From contig CAMHLV010000005.1 of the NCBI GenBank assembly GCA_946186115.1, positions 1 to 64,000 of the forward strand: a DNA stretch of 64,000 nt, given 5' to 3'. How positions within the stretch are numbered: position 1 is the stretch's first letter; each line of letters starts with the position of its first letter. Positions 34,361 through 45,504 of this stretch are shown here, piece by piece. Source of the stretch: an uncultured Prevotella sp. (GTDB lineage: Bacteria > Bacteroidota > Bacteroidia > Bacteroidales > Bacteroidaceae). The notes under the pieces are model-generated. The model worked only from the letters and a program-made list of their open reading frames with translations, searched no databases and was not told the origin of the DNA. The position numbers were made by a program, and so were the translations under genes.

Positions 34361-37300
34361 ATGTCAAATTGTAAATTCCAAACACAAGAACACGGTCTCT
34401 ATCAGAGCCAGTATGAGCATGACGCATGTGGTGTTGGCATGGTGGTCAACATCCACGGCAACAAGAGCCATGAGCTGGTTGACAATGCCCTGCGTGTGCT
34501 TGAGAACATGCGCCACCGCGGTGCCGAAGTCGGCAAGGACGGTGATGGCGCCGGTATTCTGCTGCAGATTCCGCACGAGTTCATCCTACTACAAGGTATT
34601 CCCGTGCCAGAAAAGGGTAAATACGGCACAGGTCTGGTGTTTCTGCCAAAAGACGAGCAGTCACAGGGCGAGATCCTGAGCATCATGATTGAGGAGATAG
34701 AGCGCGAAGGGCTGCAGTTGATGCACCTGCGCACAGTACCCACCAACCCCGACTGTCTGGGCGAGGCAGCACTCTCTACCGAACCCGCCATCAAACAGAT
34801 TTTCATTACGGGTGTTTCTGACGACAAAGTAGATTCTTTCGCGCGAACATTATATATTATACGCAAGAAGATAGAGCGCCGCGTAACCCACAAAGACTTT
34901 TATATCTGTTCACTGAGCAACACAAACATTATATATAAAGGCATGCTCTCGAGCATGCAGGTCAGGCAGTATTTCCCCGATCTGACCAATCCATATTTTA
35001 CTAGCGGACTGGCATTGGTGCATTCACGTTTCAGTACCAACACATTCCCGACATGGTCGTTGGCCCAACCGTTCCGACTGCTGGCCCACAACGGCGAAAT
35101 CAACACCATCCGCGGCAACCGTGGGTGGATGCAGGCTCGTGAGAGCGTGCTGTCGAGCGAGGCATTAGGCGACATCAAGCAGATATCGCCCATCGTTCAG
35201 CCTGGAATGTCAGATTCTGCATCACTCGACAACGTGCTGGAATTCTTTGTCATGTCAGGACTCTCACTCCCTCACGCGATGAGCGTGCTGGTACCAGAGT
35301 CGTTCAACGACAAGAACCCGATATCAGAAGACCTGAAGGCATTCTACGAATACCATTCTATTCTGATGGAACCGTGGGACGGCCCTGCAGCACTTTTGTT
35401 CTCCGACGGGCGCTTTGCCGGAGGTATGCTCGACCGCAACGGTCTGCGCCCGGCACGCTACACCATCACCACAAACAACATGATGGTGGTGGCCTCTGAG
35501 GTAGGAGTAATGGATTTCGACCCCACAGAGATTGCCGAGAAGGGACGACTGCAACCAGGCAAGATACTGCTGATAGACACTCAGGAGGGCAAGATATACT
35601 ACGACGGCGAGATAAAGCAGCAACTGGCTGCCGAGCACCCTTATCGCCAGTGGCTCTCTACCAACCGCATACAATTAGAAAAACTGAAGTCAGGACGACA
35701 CGTAGAAAACAGCGTTTCCGACCTGCTTCAGAAGGAACTGATGTTCGGATACGGCGAGGAAGACGTGGATGGAACCATCATCCCCATGGCCATCAATGGT
35801 CAGGAGCCTACGGCATCAATGGGCAACGACACACCGCTGGCGGTGCTCTCTGACAAGCCACAGGTATTCTTCAACTATTTCCGACAGCAGTTTGCACAGG
35901 TCACCAACCCTGCCATCGATTCCATTCGCGAAGAACTGGTGATGAGTCTGACGGAATACATAGGACGTGTGGGCTCGGGAATTCTGAACCCCGACGAGAC
36001 CAACTGCAAGATGGTACGCCTGCCCCATCCTATTCTGAACAATACACAGCTGGATATCCTCTGCAACATCCGATACAAGGGTTTCAACACTATCAAACTG
36101 TCGCTGGGAGTACCAACTCCACTGTCGTCAGCCGATGGGGACGCTAATGTCTCAGCCCGGAGTAATGAAGCCAAGGGTGCCGGCGAGGCTCTTAGAAGTG
36201 CTATTGACAAGCTCTGCAAAGATGCAGAGAAAGCCGTGGATGATGGCTACAACTACATCATACTGACCGACAAGAGTATAGAAACTCCCTCGGGGACAGT
36301 AGGTGGGACCTCGGATGCCAATGGGGCCGCCCCATGGTTCTACATCCCATCGCTGCTGGCAGTAAGTGCCGTACACCATTATCTTATCAGCGTCGGCAAG
36401 CGCGTACAGACAGCACTGATTGTTGAGAGCGGCGAGATTCGCGAAACCATGCATGCCGCACTACTGCTAGGCTATGGAGCGTCGGCACTCTGCCCATATA
36501 TGACTTTCGCCATCCTCGACGATTTGGTGAAGCGCCACAAGATACAGGAGGACTATGCCACTGCCGAGGCCAACTACATCAAGGCTGTAAAGAAAGGCCT
36601 GTTCAAAATCATGGCCAAGATGGGCATCTCTACCATCCGCTCGTATCGCGGAGCAAAGATATTCGAGAGCATCGGACTCTCAGAACCGGTGCTGAAGGCT
36701 TATTTCGGCACAGAGGTGAGCACCATAGGAGGTGTAGGACTGGAGAAAATAGCACATGACCAGATAGCCATGCAAAGGGCAGCAATAGTCAATGGTGAAA
36801 CCGCCGGCCATGCAGGAGATTTCCTGCCTAACCTCGGCCAGTTCCACTGGCGCAAAGACGGCATCAAGCATGCCTGGAACCCTGAGACTATAGCCACACT
36901 GCAACTGGCAACACGCACAGGCAACTACGAGAAATTCAAAGAGTGGAGCAAACTGGTAGATGAGAAAGATTCTCCTATCTTCATCCGTGATTTCCTCGGA
37001 TTCAAGAAACACCCCGTCAGCATCGACCAAGTAGAACCTGTAGAGAACATCGTCAGGCACTTCGTGGCAGGAGCCATGTCGTTCGGAGCCCTGTCGAAGG
37101 AGGCCCATGAGGCTATCTGTTTGGCCATGAACAAGTTGGGAGGCCGTTCAAACACCGGCGAAGGCGGTGAAGACGCCGAGCGCTTCCACAGCACGGTAGA
37201 TGGCATCTCGCTGTCGAGCAAGACCAAGCAGGTGGCCAGCGGACGCTTCGGTGTTACCACAGAATATCTGGTAAACGCCGAAGAGATTCAGATAAAAGTA

Positions 37301-38977
37301 GCCCAGGGTGCCAAGCCCGGCGAAGGCGGTCAGCTACCAGGCTTCAAGGTAAACGAAGTCATAGCCAAGACGCGCCACTCTATACCCGGCATCTCACTCA
37401 TCTCTCCACCACCACATCACGACATCTATAGCATAGAAGATTTGGCTCAGCTCATCTTCGACCTGAAGAATGTCAATCCGCGTGCTGCCATCAGCGTAAA
37501 ACTGGTTGCCGAGAGCGGCGTGGGAACCATTGCTGCCGGTGTTGCCAAGGCCAAGGCCGACCTCATCGTAATCAGTGGTGCCGAGGGCGGTACGGGAGCC
37601 AGTCCCGCATCATCTATGCGCTTTGCAGGCATATCTCCCGAGATAGGTCTGAGCGAGACTCAGCAGACACTGGTGCGCAACGGTTTGCGCTCTCAGGTCC
37701 GACTGCAGGTTGACGGACAGATAAAGACTGGTCGCGACGTGGTGTTGATGGCTCTGCTGGGTGCCGAGGAGTTCGGTTTCGGAACGGCAGCACTCATCGT
37801 ACTGGGCTGCGTAATGATGCGAAAATGTAATCTGAACACATGTCCTATGGGTGTAGCCACACAGAATCCCGAACTGCGCAAGCATTTCATAGGACGCTAC
37901 GAATACCTGGTCAACTACTTCACATTCATTGCCCAGGAGGTACGCGAATATCTGGCCGAGATGGGCTTCACCCGACTCGACGACATCATAGGGCGCACCG
38001 ACCTCATCGAAAACCGCGCAGCAGTAGGCCAAACAGCTGCCGACATGCCTCTCGACTTCTCGCGCCTGTTGGTAAAGGAAGAAGGCACGCTGCACTTCAC
38101 GGGCAAAATAAACAAGCCCAGTATCCCATTGGGCATGCAGGGCACCACACTCGACCAGCAGATGATAAGCGCTGCTGAGCGGGCCATAGAACAGCAGGAC
38201 GAGGTAAACCTCGACTACGCGATAAAGAATACCGACCGCGCCGCCGGCACCATGCTCTCAGGAGTCATCGCCACTAAATACGGCGAAGCCGGACTGCCCG
38301 ACAACACCATCAACGTGAAGTTCAAGGGCTCGGCAGGTCAGTCGTTCGGTGCTTTCCTCGTAAATGGTGTGTCCTTCAAACTGGAGGGTGAGACAAACGA
38401 CTATTTTGCCAAGGGACTCTCTGGCGGACGCATAGCCATACTACCGCCCATGCGCTCTAACTTCAATGCCGAAGACAACATCATAGCCGGCAACACCGGA
38501 CTCTACGGTGCCACCAGCGGCGAACTCTACGTCAACGGTAAGGTGGGCGAACGCTTCGGAGTACGCAACTCGGGTGCCATAGCAGTAGTAGAGGGTGCCG
38601 GCGACCACTGTTGCGAATACATGACAGGCGGCAGGGTTGTTGTACTCGGCGAGACGGGACGCAACTTCGCTGCAGGTATGTCAGGAGGCGTTGCCTACGT
38701 TTGGGACAAGAACCACAATTTCGACTACTTCTGCAATATGGATATGGTGGAGATCAACCTCGTGGAAGACTCCATCTCGCGCAAGGAACTGCATGAACTC
38801 ATCAGGCAGCACTACCTCTACACAGGCTCTAAACTGGCTCGCCAGATGCTTGACGACTGGAACAGCTACGTGGGCGACTTCATACAGATTGTGCCTATCG
38901 AGTACAAACGTGTGCTGCAGGAAGAGCAGTTCAAGAAACTACAAAACAAGATTGCCGATATTCAGCGTGACTATTAG
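34361..38977 (+). CDS. gltB: Glutamate synthase large subunit
   Basis: 1538 aa; [13 protein letters not shown] amidotransferase start, FMN/Fe-S region [19 protein letters not shown]-terminal GXGXG beta-helix. Confidence 0.96.
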   Translation: MSNCKFQTQEHGLYQSQYEHDACGVGMVVNIHGNKSHELVDNALRVLENMRHRGAEVGKDGDGAGILLQIPHEFILLQGIPVPEKGKYGTGLVFLPKDEQSQGEILSIMIEEIEREGLQLMHLRTVPTNPDCLGEAALSTEPAIKQIFITGVSDDKVDSFARTLYIIRKKIERRVTHKDFYICSLSNTNIIYKGMLSSMQVRQYFPDLTNPYFTSGLALVHSRFSTNTFPTWSLAQPFRLLAHNGEINTIRGNRGWMQARESVLSSEALGDIKQISPIVQPGMSDSASLDNVLEFFVMSGLSLPHAMSVLVPESFNDKNPISEDLKAFYEYHSILMEPWDGPAALLFSDGRFAGGMLDRNGLRPARYTITTNNMMVVASEVGVMDFDPTEIAEKGRLQPGKILLIDTQEGKIYYDGEIKQQLAAEHPYRQWLSTNRIQLEKLKSGRHVENSVSDLLQKELMFGYGEEDVDGTIIPMAINGQEPTASMGNDTPLAVLSDKPQVFFNYFRQQFAQVTNPAIDSIREELVMSLTEYIGRVGSGILNPDETNCKMVRLPHPILNNTQLDILCNIRYKGFNTIKLSLGVPTPLSSADGDANVSARSNEAKGAGEALRSAIDKLCKDAEKAVDDGYNYIILTDKSIETPSGTVGGTSDANGAAPWFYIPSLLAVSAVHHYLISVGKRVQTALIVESGEIRETMHAALLLGYGASALCPYMTFAILDDLVKRHKIQEDYATAEANYIKAVKKGLFKIMAKMGISTIRSYRGAKIFESIGLSEPVLKAYFGTEVSTIGGVGLEKIAHDQIAMQRAAIVNGETAGHAGDFLPNLGQFHWRKDGIKHAWNPETIATLQLATRTGNYEKFKEWSKLVDEKDSPIFIRDFLGFKKHPVSIDQVEPVENIVRHFVAGAMSFGALSKEAHEAICLAMNKLGGRSNTGEGGEDAERFHSTVDGISLSSKTKQVASGRFGVTTEYLVNAEEIQIKVAQGAKPGEGGQLPGFKVNEVIAKTRHSIPGISLISPPPHHDIYSIEDLAQLIFDLKNVNPRAAISVKLVAESGVGTIAAGVAKAKADLIVISGAEGGTGASPASSMRFAGISPEIGLSETQQTLVRNGLRSQVRLQVDGQIKTGRDVVLMALLGAEEFGFGTAALIVLGCVMMRKCNLNTCPMGVATQNPELRKHFIGRYEYLVNYFTFIAQEVREYLAEMGFTRLDDIIGRTDLIENRAAVGQTAADMPLDFSRLLVKEEGTLHFTGKINKPSIPLGMQGTTLDQQMISAAERAIEQQDEVNLDYAIKNTDRAAGTMLSGVIATKYGEAGLPDNTINVKFKGSAGQSFGAFLVNGVSFKLEGETNDYFAKGLSGGRIAILPPMRSNFNAEDNIIAGNTGLYGATSGELYVNGKVGERFGVRNSGAIAVVEGAGDHCCEYMTGGRVVVLGETGRNFAAGMSGGVAYVWDKNHNFDYFCNMDMVEINLVEDSISRKELHELIRQHYLYTGSKLARQMLDDWNSYVGDFIQIVPIEYKRVLQEEQFKKLQNKIADIQRDY

Positions 38978-39050
38978 AATTGAAAAATAAAAAAATGGAA
39001 AGATTGAAATCTTAAAGACTTCAATTCTTCAATATATAAATTTTACAAAA

Positions 39051-40451
39051 ATGGGAAATCCAAAAGCTTTCTTAGAGATACACCGCCAAGAGGCGGGATA
39101 CCGTCCGATTCACGATAGAATCCACGACTTCGGCGAAGTGGAGCAAACGCTGAACACCCGCGAGCGTAAGTTGCAGGCCTCACGATGCATGGACTGCGGC
39201 GTACCCTTCTGCCATTGGGCTTGTCCGCTGGGCAACAAGCCGCCCGAGTGGAACGATGCCCTGTATAAAGGCGACTGGGAACTGGCTTACCGACTGCTCA
39301 ACGCCACCAACCCCTTCCCCGAGTTCACTGGGCGCATCTGTCCTGCACTCTGCGAGAAAGCCTGCGTGCTGAATCTCATCGAGCACGAGCCTACAACCAA
39401 CCGCGAAGACGAGGCAGCCATCACCGAGGCAGCCTTCCGCGAGGGTTTTGTCACACTGCATCACCCTGTACGCAACGGCAAGAAAGTGGCTGTTATCGGT
39501 GCCGGTCCTGCCGGACTGGCTGCCGCCAACGACCTTAACCTCATGGGCTACACCGTCACCGTATTTGAAAAGAACGAGGCTGCCGGTGGCTTGCTGCGCT
39601 ACGGCATACCCAATTTCAAACTCAACAAGGCCATTATCGACCGACGCATGGCACTGCTGGAAGAAGAAGGAATAGAGTTCAAGTATGGTGTAGAGATATC
39701 CCTTTCGTCCCTCGAAGGGGACACAATAGCCTCAGCACTCAATTCTATAGTAGCCCCTTCAGGGGCTGAAGGTGGGGCTTTCGATGCCATCGTCATAGCC
39801 ACTGGCACTCCAACAGCCCGCGACCTTAACGCCCCAGGCCGTGAACTAAAGGGCGTACACTTTGCACTCGAACTGCTGGCACAACAGAACCGCGTTCTGG
39901 CGGGTATTGAGATATCAAAAGATGAGCGCATCACTGCCAAGGGTAAAGATGTGCTGGTGATAGGCGGCGGCGACACGGGCTCCGACTGCATCGGCACTGC
40001 CCACCGTCAGGGTTGCAAGAGCGTTACCCAGATAGAGATCATGCCTAAGCCAGTAGAAGGTCCTACAGACCCGAAGAATCCCTGGCCCAACTATCCACGC
40101 ACACTGAAGACAACGTCATCCCACGAGGAGGGTTGCACGCGCCGTTGGAACATCAACACACTTGAGTTTATAGGCAAAGACGGCAAGCTCACCGGGGTAA
40201 AGGTTCAGGAGATTGACTGGCAGCCCAATCCCAATGGTGGCCGACCGCTGATGGTAGAGAAAGGCAAACCCGAAATCATCAAGGCCGAACTGGTTTTGCT
40301 GGCTATGGGATTCCTTAAGCCCGAGCATCCGCAATATCCCGAAAACGTATTCATCTGCGGCGATTCCGCCAACGGAGCGTCACTTGTAGTGCGTGCCATG
40401 GCCAGCGGCAAGCAGACGGCAAAGAGGGTTGATGCTTTCTTGAAAAGATAA
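39051..40451 (+). CDS. gltD: Glutamate synthase small subunit
   Basis: [17 protein letters not shown] Fe-S motif, [14 protein letters not shown] and [15 protein letters not shown]. Confidence 0.95.
   Translation: MGNPKAFLEIHRQEAGYRPIHDRIHDFGEVEQTLNTRERKLQASRCMDCGVPFCHWACPLGNKPPEWNDALYKGDWELAYRLLNATNPFPEFTGRICPALCEKACVLNLIEHEPTTNREDEAAITEAAFREGFVTLHHPVRNGKKVAVIGAGPAGLAAANDLNLMGYTVTVFEKNEAAGGLLRYGIPNFKLNKAIIDRRMALLEEEGIEFKYGVEISLSSLEGDTIASALNSIVAPSGAEGGAFDAIVIATGTPTARDLNAPGRELKGVHFALELLAQQNRVLAGIEISKDERITAKGKDVLVIGGGDTGSDCIGTAHRQGCKSVTQIEIMPKPVEGPTDPKNPWPNYPRTLKTTSSHEEGCTRRWNINTLEFIGKDGKLTGVKVQEIDWQPNPNGGRPLMVEKGKPEIIKAELVLLAMGFLKPEHPQYPENVFICGDSANGASLVVRAMASGKQTAKRVDAFLKR
39700..39780. repeat. 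CCCTTTCGTCCC-type repeat inserted in frame in gltD
   Basis: ccctttcgtccctcgaaggggacacaatag...ctatagtagccccttcaggggctgaaggtggggct; shared with dapF 41034-41103. Confidence 0.75.
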
Positions 40452-40474
40452 TAATTAGCATTATATATTATAAA

Positions 40475-41332
40475 ATGGGCAAGATTCAGTTTACAAAGAT
40501 GCATGGTGCCGGCAACGACTACATCTACGTCAACACTATGCTGTACGATGTGCCCAATCCTGCTGCTGCAGCTATTGCGTGGAGCGACCGTCACAAGGGC
40601 ATAGGCTCCGACGGTCTGGTACTCATAGGGCGCTCACCCGTTTCCGAGGCCGACTTCACCATGCGCATCTTCAATGCCGACGGCTCAGAAGCCATGATGT
40701 GCGGCAATGCCAGCCGCTGCATTGGCAAGTACCTGTATGAGAGAGGTATTACCGATAAACAGCAAATACGCTTGCTCACCCTGTCGGGCATTAAGGTTAT
40801 CAACTTGAACCTTAACGGCGCATCGGTGGAGAGTGTCACGGTAGATATGCTCTCACCAGAGCTTGACGACAAGAATCTGTACATTCCCAACCGCAGACTG
40901 CCCAGGGGAACATTTGTATCGATGGGAAATCCCCACTACGTCATTTTTACTGATGATGTTGACCAAGTGGATAAGACTGGACCAATACTGGAAAACCACC
41001 CAGCCTTCCCTCAGCGCTGCAATATTGAGTTTGTAGCCCCCCTTTCGTCCCCCGAGGATGACACGATAGTTCCTGCCGGCAAATCTATAGAAGTCCCCTT
41101 TGGTGCTTTCCGTGTCCGTGTCTGGGAGCGTGGCAGCGGTGTCACCCAAGCCTGCGGAACAGGAGCCTGTGCCACAGCAGTGGCAGCAGTGCTCACCGGT
41201 CGTGCTCCCCGCCATTCGCAAATAGTGATGGACGGTGGCACGCTGAACATAGAATGGCGCGAGAGCGACAACCATGTATATATGACTGGTCCTGCCGCCT
41301 ACGTCTTCGATGGAGAAATAGAACTGAAGTAA
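40475..41332 (+). CDS. dapF: Diaminopimelate epimerase
   Basis: [37 protein letters not shown]. Confidence 0.95.
   Translation: MGKIQFTKMHGAGNDYIYVNTMLYDVPNPAAAAIAWSDRHKGIGSDGLVLIGRSPVSEADFTMRIFNADGSEAMMCGNASRCIGKYLYERGITDKQQIRLLTLSGIKVINLNLNGASVESVTVDMLSPELDDKNLYIPNRRLPRGTFVSMGNPHYVIFTDDVDQVDKTGPILENHPAFPQRCNIEFVAPLSSPEDDTIVPAGKSIEVPFGAFRVRVWERGSGVTQACGTGACATAVAAVLTGRAPRHSQIVMDGGTLNIEWRESDNHVYMTGPAAYVFDGEIELK
41034..41103. repeat. CCCTTTCGTCCC-type repeat inserted in frame in dapF
   Basis: tagcccccctttcgtcccccgaggatgacacgatag...ctatagaagtcccctttg encodes [24 protein letters not shown] within a normally conserved stretch. Confidence 0.75.
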
Positions 41333-41351
41333 AAGTAAAAAGGTAAAAGAT

Positions 41352-42659
41352 ATGGCATTAGTTAACGTACATTTCCTCAACCTCCAGAACAACTACCTGT
41401 TCGCCGACATCGCCAAGAAGGTGAATGCCTATAAGGTAATGCACCCCAAGGCCGACATCATCTCACTCGGCATTGGCGACGTCACCCAACCCCTATGTCC
41501 TGCTGTCACCGAGGCGATGCATAAGGCCGTCAGCGAACTCGGCACCGCCGAAGGATTCCACGGCTATGGTCCGGAACAAGGTTACGCCTTCCTGCGCGAA
41601 GCCATCCTGAAGAACGATTTCCTGCCCCGCGGCATACATCTCGACATCGACGAGGTATTCATCAACGACGGTGCCAAGTCGGACACGGGCAACTTCCAGG
41701 AGATTCTGCACTGGGACAACTTCATTGGCGTCACCGACCCTATTTATCCGGTATATATCGACTCAAACGTGATGATAGGCCGCTGCGGCACCTTCGAAGA
41801 CGGTCGCTGGACCAACGTGGTCTATATGCCATGCACCGCCGAAAACGGTTTCGTGCCCCAGATTCCCAAGGATCGCCATATGGACGTCATCTACCTATGC
41901 TATCCCAACAATCCCACGGGCACCGTAATTACCAAGCAGGAGTTGCGCAAGTGGGTAAACTATGCACTCAAAAATGACGCCCTGATACTCTACGATGCAG
42001 CCTACCAAGCCTATATTACCGACCCCGACATACCGCATAGCATCTACGAGATACGTGGAGCCCGCAAGTGTGCTGTAGAGTTCCGCAGTTATTCCAAGAC
42101 GGCAGGTTTTACGGGAGTGCGCTGTGGCTATACAATAGTTCCCAAAGACCTCACTGTGGCAAACCTGACGTTCGGTCGTGAGTACTCACGTTCTGAGGAA
42201 CTGATGCAAGCGTCGCTCTTCTCACGTTCAGCCTCCAGCACCGAGGGTGAGCGCATCAATGTCAACAAGCTCTGGAACCGCCGGCAGTGCACCAAGTTCA
42301 ATGGTGCCAGCTATATCTCTCAGCGAGCTGCCGAGGCCATCTACACTCCCGAGGGCAAGCAGCAGGTCAAAGCCACCATCGACTACTATATGCAGAATGC
42401 ACACCGACTGTTGGAGGGACTGCAGCAGTTGGGATTCGAGTGCTACGGTGGCCGTAACGCTCCATACATCTGGATGAAGACCCCCGAGGGCAGCAGTTCA
42501 TGGCAGTTCTTCGAGGCATTGTTGTATGGTGCCCAGGTGGTATGCACCCCTGGTGTAGGGTTTGGCCCGTCGGGCGAGGGCTATGTGCGATTCACCGCCT
42601 TCGGCAGTCACGAAACCACCGAGAAAGCCCTTGAGCGCATCAGCCGGTGGACCAGATAG
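41352..42659 (+). CDS. dapL: LL-diaminopimelate aminotransferase
   Basis: ADIISLGIGDVTQPLCPAV, EYSRSEELMQASLFSRSASSTEGERINVNKLWNRRQCTKFNG. Confidence 0.93.
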   Translation: MALVNVHFLNLQNNYLFADIAKKVNAYKVMHPKADIISLGIGDVTQPLCPAVTEAMHKAVSELGTAEGFHGYGPEQGYAFLREAILKNDFLPRGIHLDIDEVFINDGAKSDTGNFQEILHWDNFIGVTDPIYPVYIDSNVMIGRCGTFEDGRWTNVVYMPCTAENGFVPQIPKDRHMDVIYLCYPNNPTGTVITKQELRKWVNYALKNDALILYDAAYQAYITDPDIPHSIYEIRGARKCAVEFRSYSKTAGFTGVRCGYTIVPKDLTVANLTFGREYSRSEELMQASLFSRSASSTEGERINVNKLWNRRQCTKFNGASYISQRAAEAIYTPEGKQQVKATIDYYMQNAHRLLEGLQQLGFECYGGRNAPYIWMKTPEGSSSWQFFEALLYGAQVVCTPGVGFGPSGEGYVRFTAFGSHETTEKALERISRWTR

Positions 42660-42674
42660 AGCTGGGGTAATCCA

Positions 42675-43916
42675 TTATAGTTTGATACGTAAGGCCTGCT
42701 TGATATCTTCGAGCAGGTCGCTCTTGTCTTCCAGGCCTATGCTGAGGCGGACCGTCGTATCAGGAACGGACATCTCGGCGCACTGCTCGGGGGTGAAGAG
42801 CCCAAAGATGGTCGAGGCAGGATGGATGGCCAGCGACTTACGATCGAAGAGGTTGGTGGCACGACGGATTACCTGCAAGTTGTCGATAAACGCCCAGGCG
42901 GCTTCCTTCGATTCGAGATCGATGGTGAAAACGGCTCCAGGCAACTGACCGAATTGTCGTGTTGAGAGCTCGTAGAAGGGATTATCCTCCAAGCCAGTAT
43001 AGTTGACGCGCTTGATTTCGGGCAACTCTCGACACTGCTGGGCAAGCCAAAGCGTAGTCTCTGCCTGACGACGGAAACGGATATCGAGCGTGTCGAGACC
43101 CAGCGTTTCCATATAGGCTGCCTGCGGCATCATCAGCGAGCCGAGGTTTGTTATCAACTCAGTCTTTACACGAGCTGTAAAGGCCAGTTTCTTCCCCACC
43201 CTCTTGGTACGAGCCTGCAACACTGGCGATGGATGCTGTGACCAGTCATAGCGTCCGTAGTCTATGAGCAGACCGCCCAGTCCGGTGCCTCCGCCGGAGA
43301 TATATTTTGTGCTGCTGACCACCTCTATATCCACGCCCAACTCATTGGCATGGAAAGTAGAGAACGGCACGATGGTTGTATCGGCTATCAGGGGCACTCC
43401 TTTACGATGGGCAATCTCTGACAGCACCTTGATGTCGGCTACAAACAGCTGCGGATTGGTGATAATCTCAAAAAACAAGGCGCATGTCTTATCGTCTATC
43501 TGGGCCTCTACCTCCTCGGTCTTTGTGAAATCCGCAAAACGGACTTCCACACTGAATGCACCAAGCGTGTCACGAAGAAGCGAGACGCTGTTGCCAAACA
43601 AATGCTTCGAGGCTACGATGTTCAGTCCTGCACCACTCACGGCCGTCAGGGCATAGTGGATAGCTGCCATACCCGTGTTGAGCGCTGTCACGCTCTGTGC
43701 ACCAGTTATCTGTCTGACACGCTCTTCCAAATAAGTCACCGTAGGGTTGGCGATACGAGCATACGACGGTGCCATTGAGCGACCGCAAAAGGCGTCGCTC
43801 ATAGCCTTGGCATCGGGGAACTCGAATGCCGCCGTGTAATACACCGGCATCGAGAGAGCCCCGTATGCGTCAGGTTTCTGATACTTTGTGGTTAATACTT
43901 TTGTTTCGTAATTCAT
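42675..43916 (-). CDS. metY: O-acetylhomoserine sulfhydrylase-like PLP enzyme
   Basis: Cys/Met metabolism PLP family: SYARIANPTVTYLEERV, TALNTGMAAIHYAL, VSSTKYISGGGTGLGG (PLP Lys). ATG at 43916 preferred; the upstream start lies within a repeat. Confidence 0.82.
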   Translation of the reverse strand: MNYETKVLTTKYQKPDAYGALSMPVYYTAAFEFPDAKAMSDAFCGRSMAPSYARIANPTVTYLEERVRQITGAQSVTALNTGMAAIHYALTAVSGAGLNIVASKHLFGNSVSLLRDTLGAFSVEVRFADFTKTEEVEAQIDDKTCALFFEIITNPQLFVADIKVLSEIAHRKGVPLIADTTIVPFSTFHANELGVDIEVVSSTKYISGGGTGLGGLLIDYGRYDWSQHPSPVLQARTKRVGKKLAFTARVKTELITNLGSLMMPQAAYMETLGLDTLDIRFRRQAETTLWLAQQCRELPEIKRVNYTGLEDNPFYELSTRQFGQLPGAVFTIDLESKEAAWAFIDNLQVIRRATNLFDRKSLAIHPASTIFGLFTPEQCAEMSVPDTTVRLSIGLEDKSDLLEDIKQALRIKL

Positions 43917-43946
43917 AATGCATAATTCATAATGCACAATGCATGA

Positions 43947-45455
43947 TTAGCTGCGCTGGCCCACGATCTTGCGCACGGCAATCACGAGTTTATCCACATC
44001 TTCGCGGGTGTTGTAGAGAGCGAAGGTAGGACGTACGCTCATCTCGTAGCCGAGAGCTCGGAGGGCGGGCTGAGCGCAGTGGTGACCGGCACGCACTGCG
44101 ATGCCCTCCTTATCTAACAACGTACCTGTTTCGGGAACGGGGATGCTGTCGAGGACGAAACTCACTACCGACACGCGGTTCTTGGGGTCGCCAATAAGTG
44201 TGAGACCTGGAATCTGGGCCAGTTGCTCGCGGGCATACTCTGTCAGTTTGTGCTCGTGGGCCTCGATGTTACGGATGCCGAGATGACTCACGTAGTCGAG
44301 GGCAGCACCCAGTCCGATGGCGTCGGCCACATTGGGCGTACCAGCCTCAAAGCGTGCAGGAGGCACATTATACTCCGTGCGCTCGATGGTCACGTCCTTA
44401 ATCATGTTACCACCACCCTGCCAGGGCTGCATCTTGTCGAGGATGTCCTTGCGTCCATACACCACACCGATGCCGTTGGGACCATAGATCTTATGACCAG
44501 AGAAGACGAAGAAGTCGGCTCCTAACTGCTGCACATCGACAGGCGTGTGGGCAATCGACTGTGCACCGTCAATCAACACGGGGATGTTGTGCGAGTGTGC
44601 GATATCGATAATACGCTTCACGTCGTTGATAGTGCCGAAGGTGTTGTTCACATGACCCACGCTAACGAAGCGGGTACGCGGCGTGATGATGCGCTCAAAC
44701 TCTGACAGTATCAAGTCGCCGTTCTTATCCGTTGGGATAGCCTTCAGCGTAGCCCCCCTTTCGTGGGCCACCTGCTGCCAGGGCACGATGTTGGCGTGAT
44801 GATCCAGTTCGCTGACGATGACTTCGTCGCCAGGAGTCAGGAATTGCCTGCCGTAAGTCTGTGCCACAAGGTTGATACCCTCAGTGGTTCCTCGCACGAA
44901 GATGATCTCCTCGCTGCTGCCGGCATTGATGAAGCGTTGCACCTTTTCGCGCGCTTCCTCATAGGCATCAGTAGCACGTGCTGCCAAGGTGTGGGCACCG
45001 CGATGGATGTTCGAATTATAAGTTTTGTAGTAATCCGAAATCTTGTCGATCACCTGTATCGGCTTCTGGGTGGTAGCACCGTTGTCGAGCCATACCAGGT
45101 CGTGGCCGTTCACCTTCTGTTGGAGCACAGGAAAATCCTTTTTGATCTCCTCCGAGTTCAGTGTATCCACCTCCTCGTAGTGCAGGCTCTGCAGTTTCTC
45201 GGTCTCAGGGATACCGATGCCGAAGCCATTGTCTGCCGGCACGATAGGCGAGGTGCCCTGTCCCGTAGGATGCGACTCTGTCGCATTGAACAGGACCGCC
45301 AACGACGAGAGGTCTAACTGCTCATCAGGAATCACCGCCTTTCGCTCGTCCTGCAACTCTTCAGGGCAGTACTTTTGTGCCACCTGCCGCAACAGTTCGA
45401 AGCCAGGATCTTGGATGCCGTAACCGCCTATATTTTGTATATTTATCATACGCAT
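43947..45455 (-). CDS. sufS: SufS-type cysteine desulfurase with about 100-aa N-terminal extension; candidate encapsulin cargo
   Basis: LDNGATTQKP, SGHKIYGPNGIGVVYG, RAGHHCAQPAL catalytic Cys. The extension MRMINIQNIGGYGIQDPGFELL...GTSPIVPADNGFGIGIPETEKLQSLHYEEVDTLN precedes the catalytic domain. Located next to the encapsulin gene. Confidence 0.9.
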   Translation of the reverse strand: MRMINIQNIGGYGIQDPGFELLRQVAQKYCPEELQDERKAVIPDEQLDLSSLAVLFNATESHPTGQGTSPIVPADNGFGIGIPETEKLQSLHYEEVDTLNSEEIKKDFPVLQQKVNGHDLVWLDNGATTQKPIQVIDKISDYYKTYNSNIHRGAHTLAARATDAYEEAREKVQRFINAGSSEEIIFVRGTTEGINLVAQTYGRQFLTPGDEVIVSELDHHANIVPWQQVAHERGATLKAIPTDKNGDLILSEFERIITPRTRFVSVGHVNNTFGTINDVKRIIDIAHSHNIPVLIDGAQSIAHTPVDVQQLGADFFVFSGHKIYGPNGIGVVYGRKDILDKMQPWQGGGNMIKDVTIERTEYNVPPARFEAGTPNVADAIGLGAALDYVSHLGIRNIEAHEHKLTEYAREQLAQIPGLTLIGDPKNRVSVVSFVLDSIPVPETGTLLDKEGIAVRAGHHCAQPALRALGYEMSVRPTFALYNTREDVDKLVIAVRKIVGQRS

Positions 45456-45467
45456 TCTCTATTTTAA

Positions 45468-45501
45468 CTCCCCTCCCTTTTGGGAGGGGGCGGGGGTGGG
45501 C
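45468..45501. repeat. GC-rich palindromic repeat between encapsulin and sufS
   Basis: ctcccctcccttttgggagggggcgggggtgggc. Confidence 0.75.
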
Positions 45502-45504
45502 TTT

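Noticed and set aside
36111-36350. Two possible in-frame insertions in gltB ([40 protein letters not shown])
   Set aside because: They look like extra loops compared with typical GltB, but I could not match the DNA convincingly to another repeat copy in the window.
44752-44770. gtagcccccctttcgtgggcc in sufS as another copy of the CCCTTTCGTCCC repeat
   Set aside because: The encoded VAHERGATLKA is normal SufS sequence; the short match is likely coincidental.
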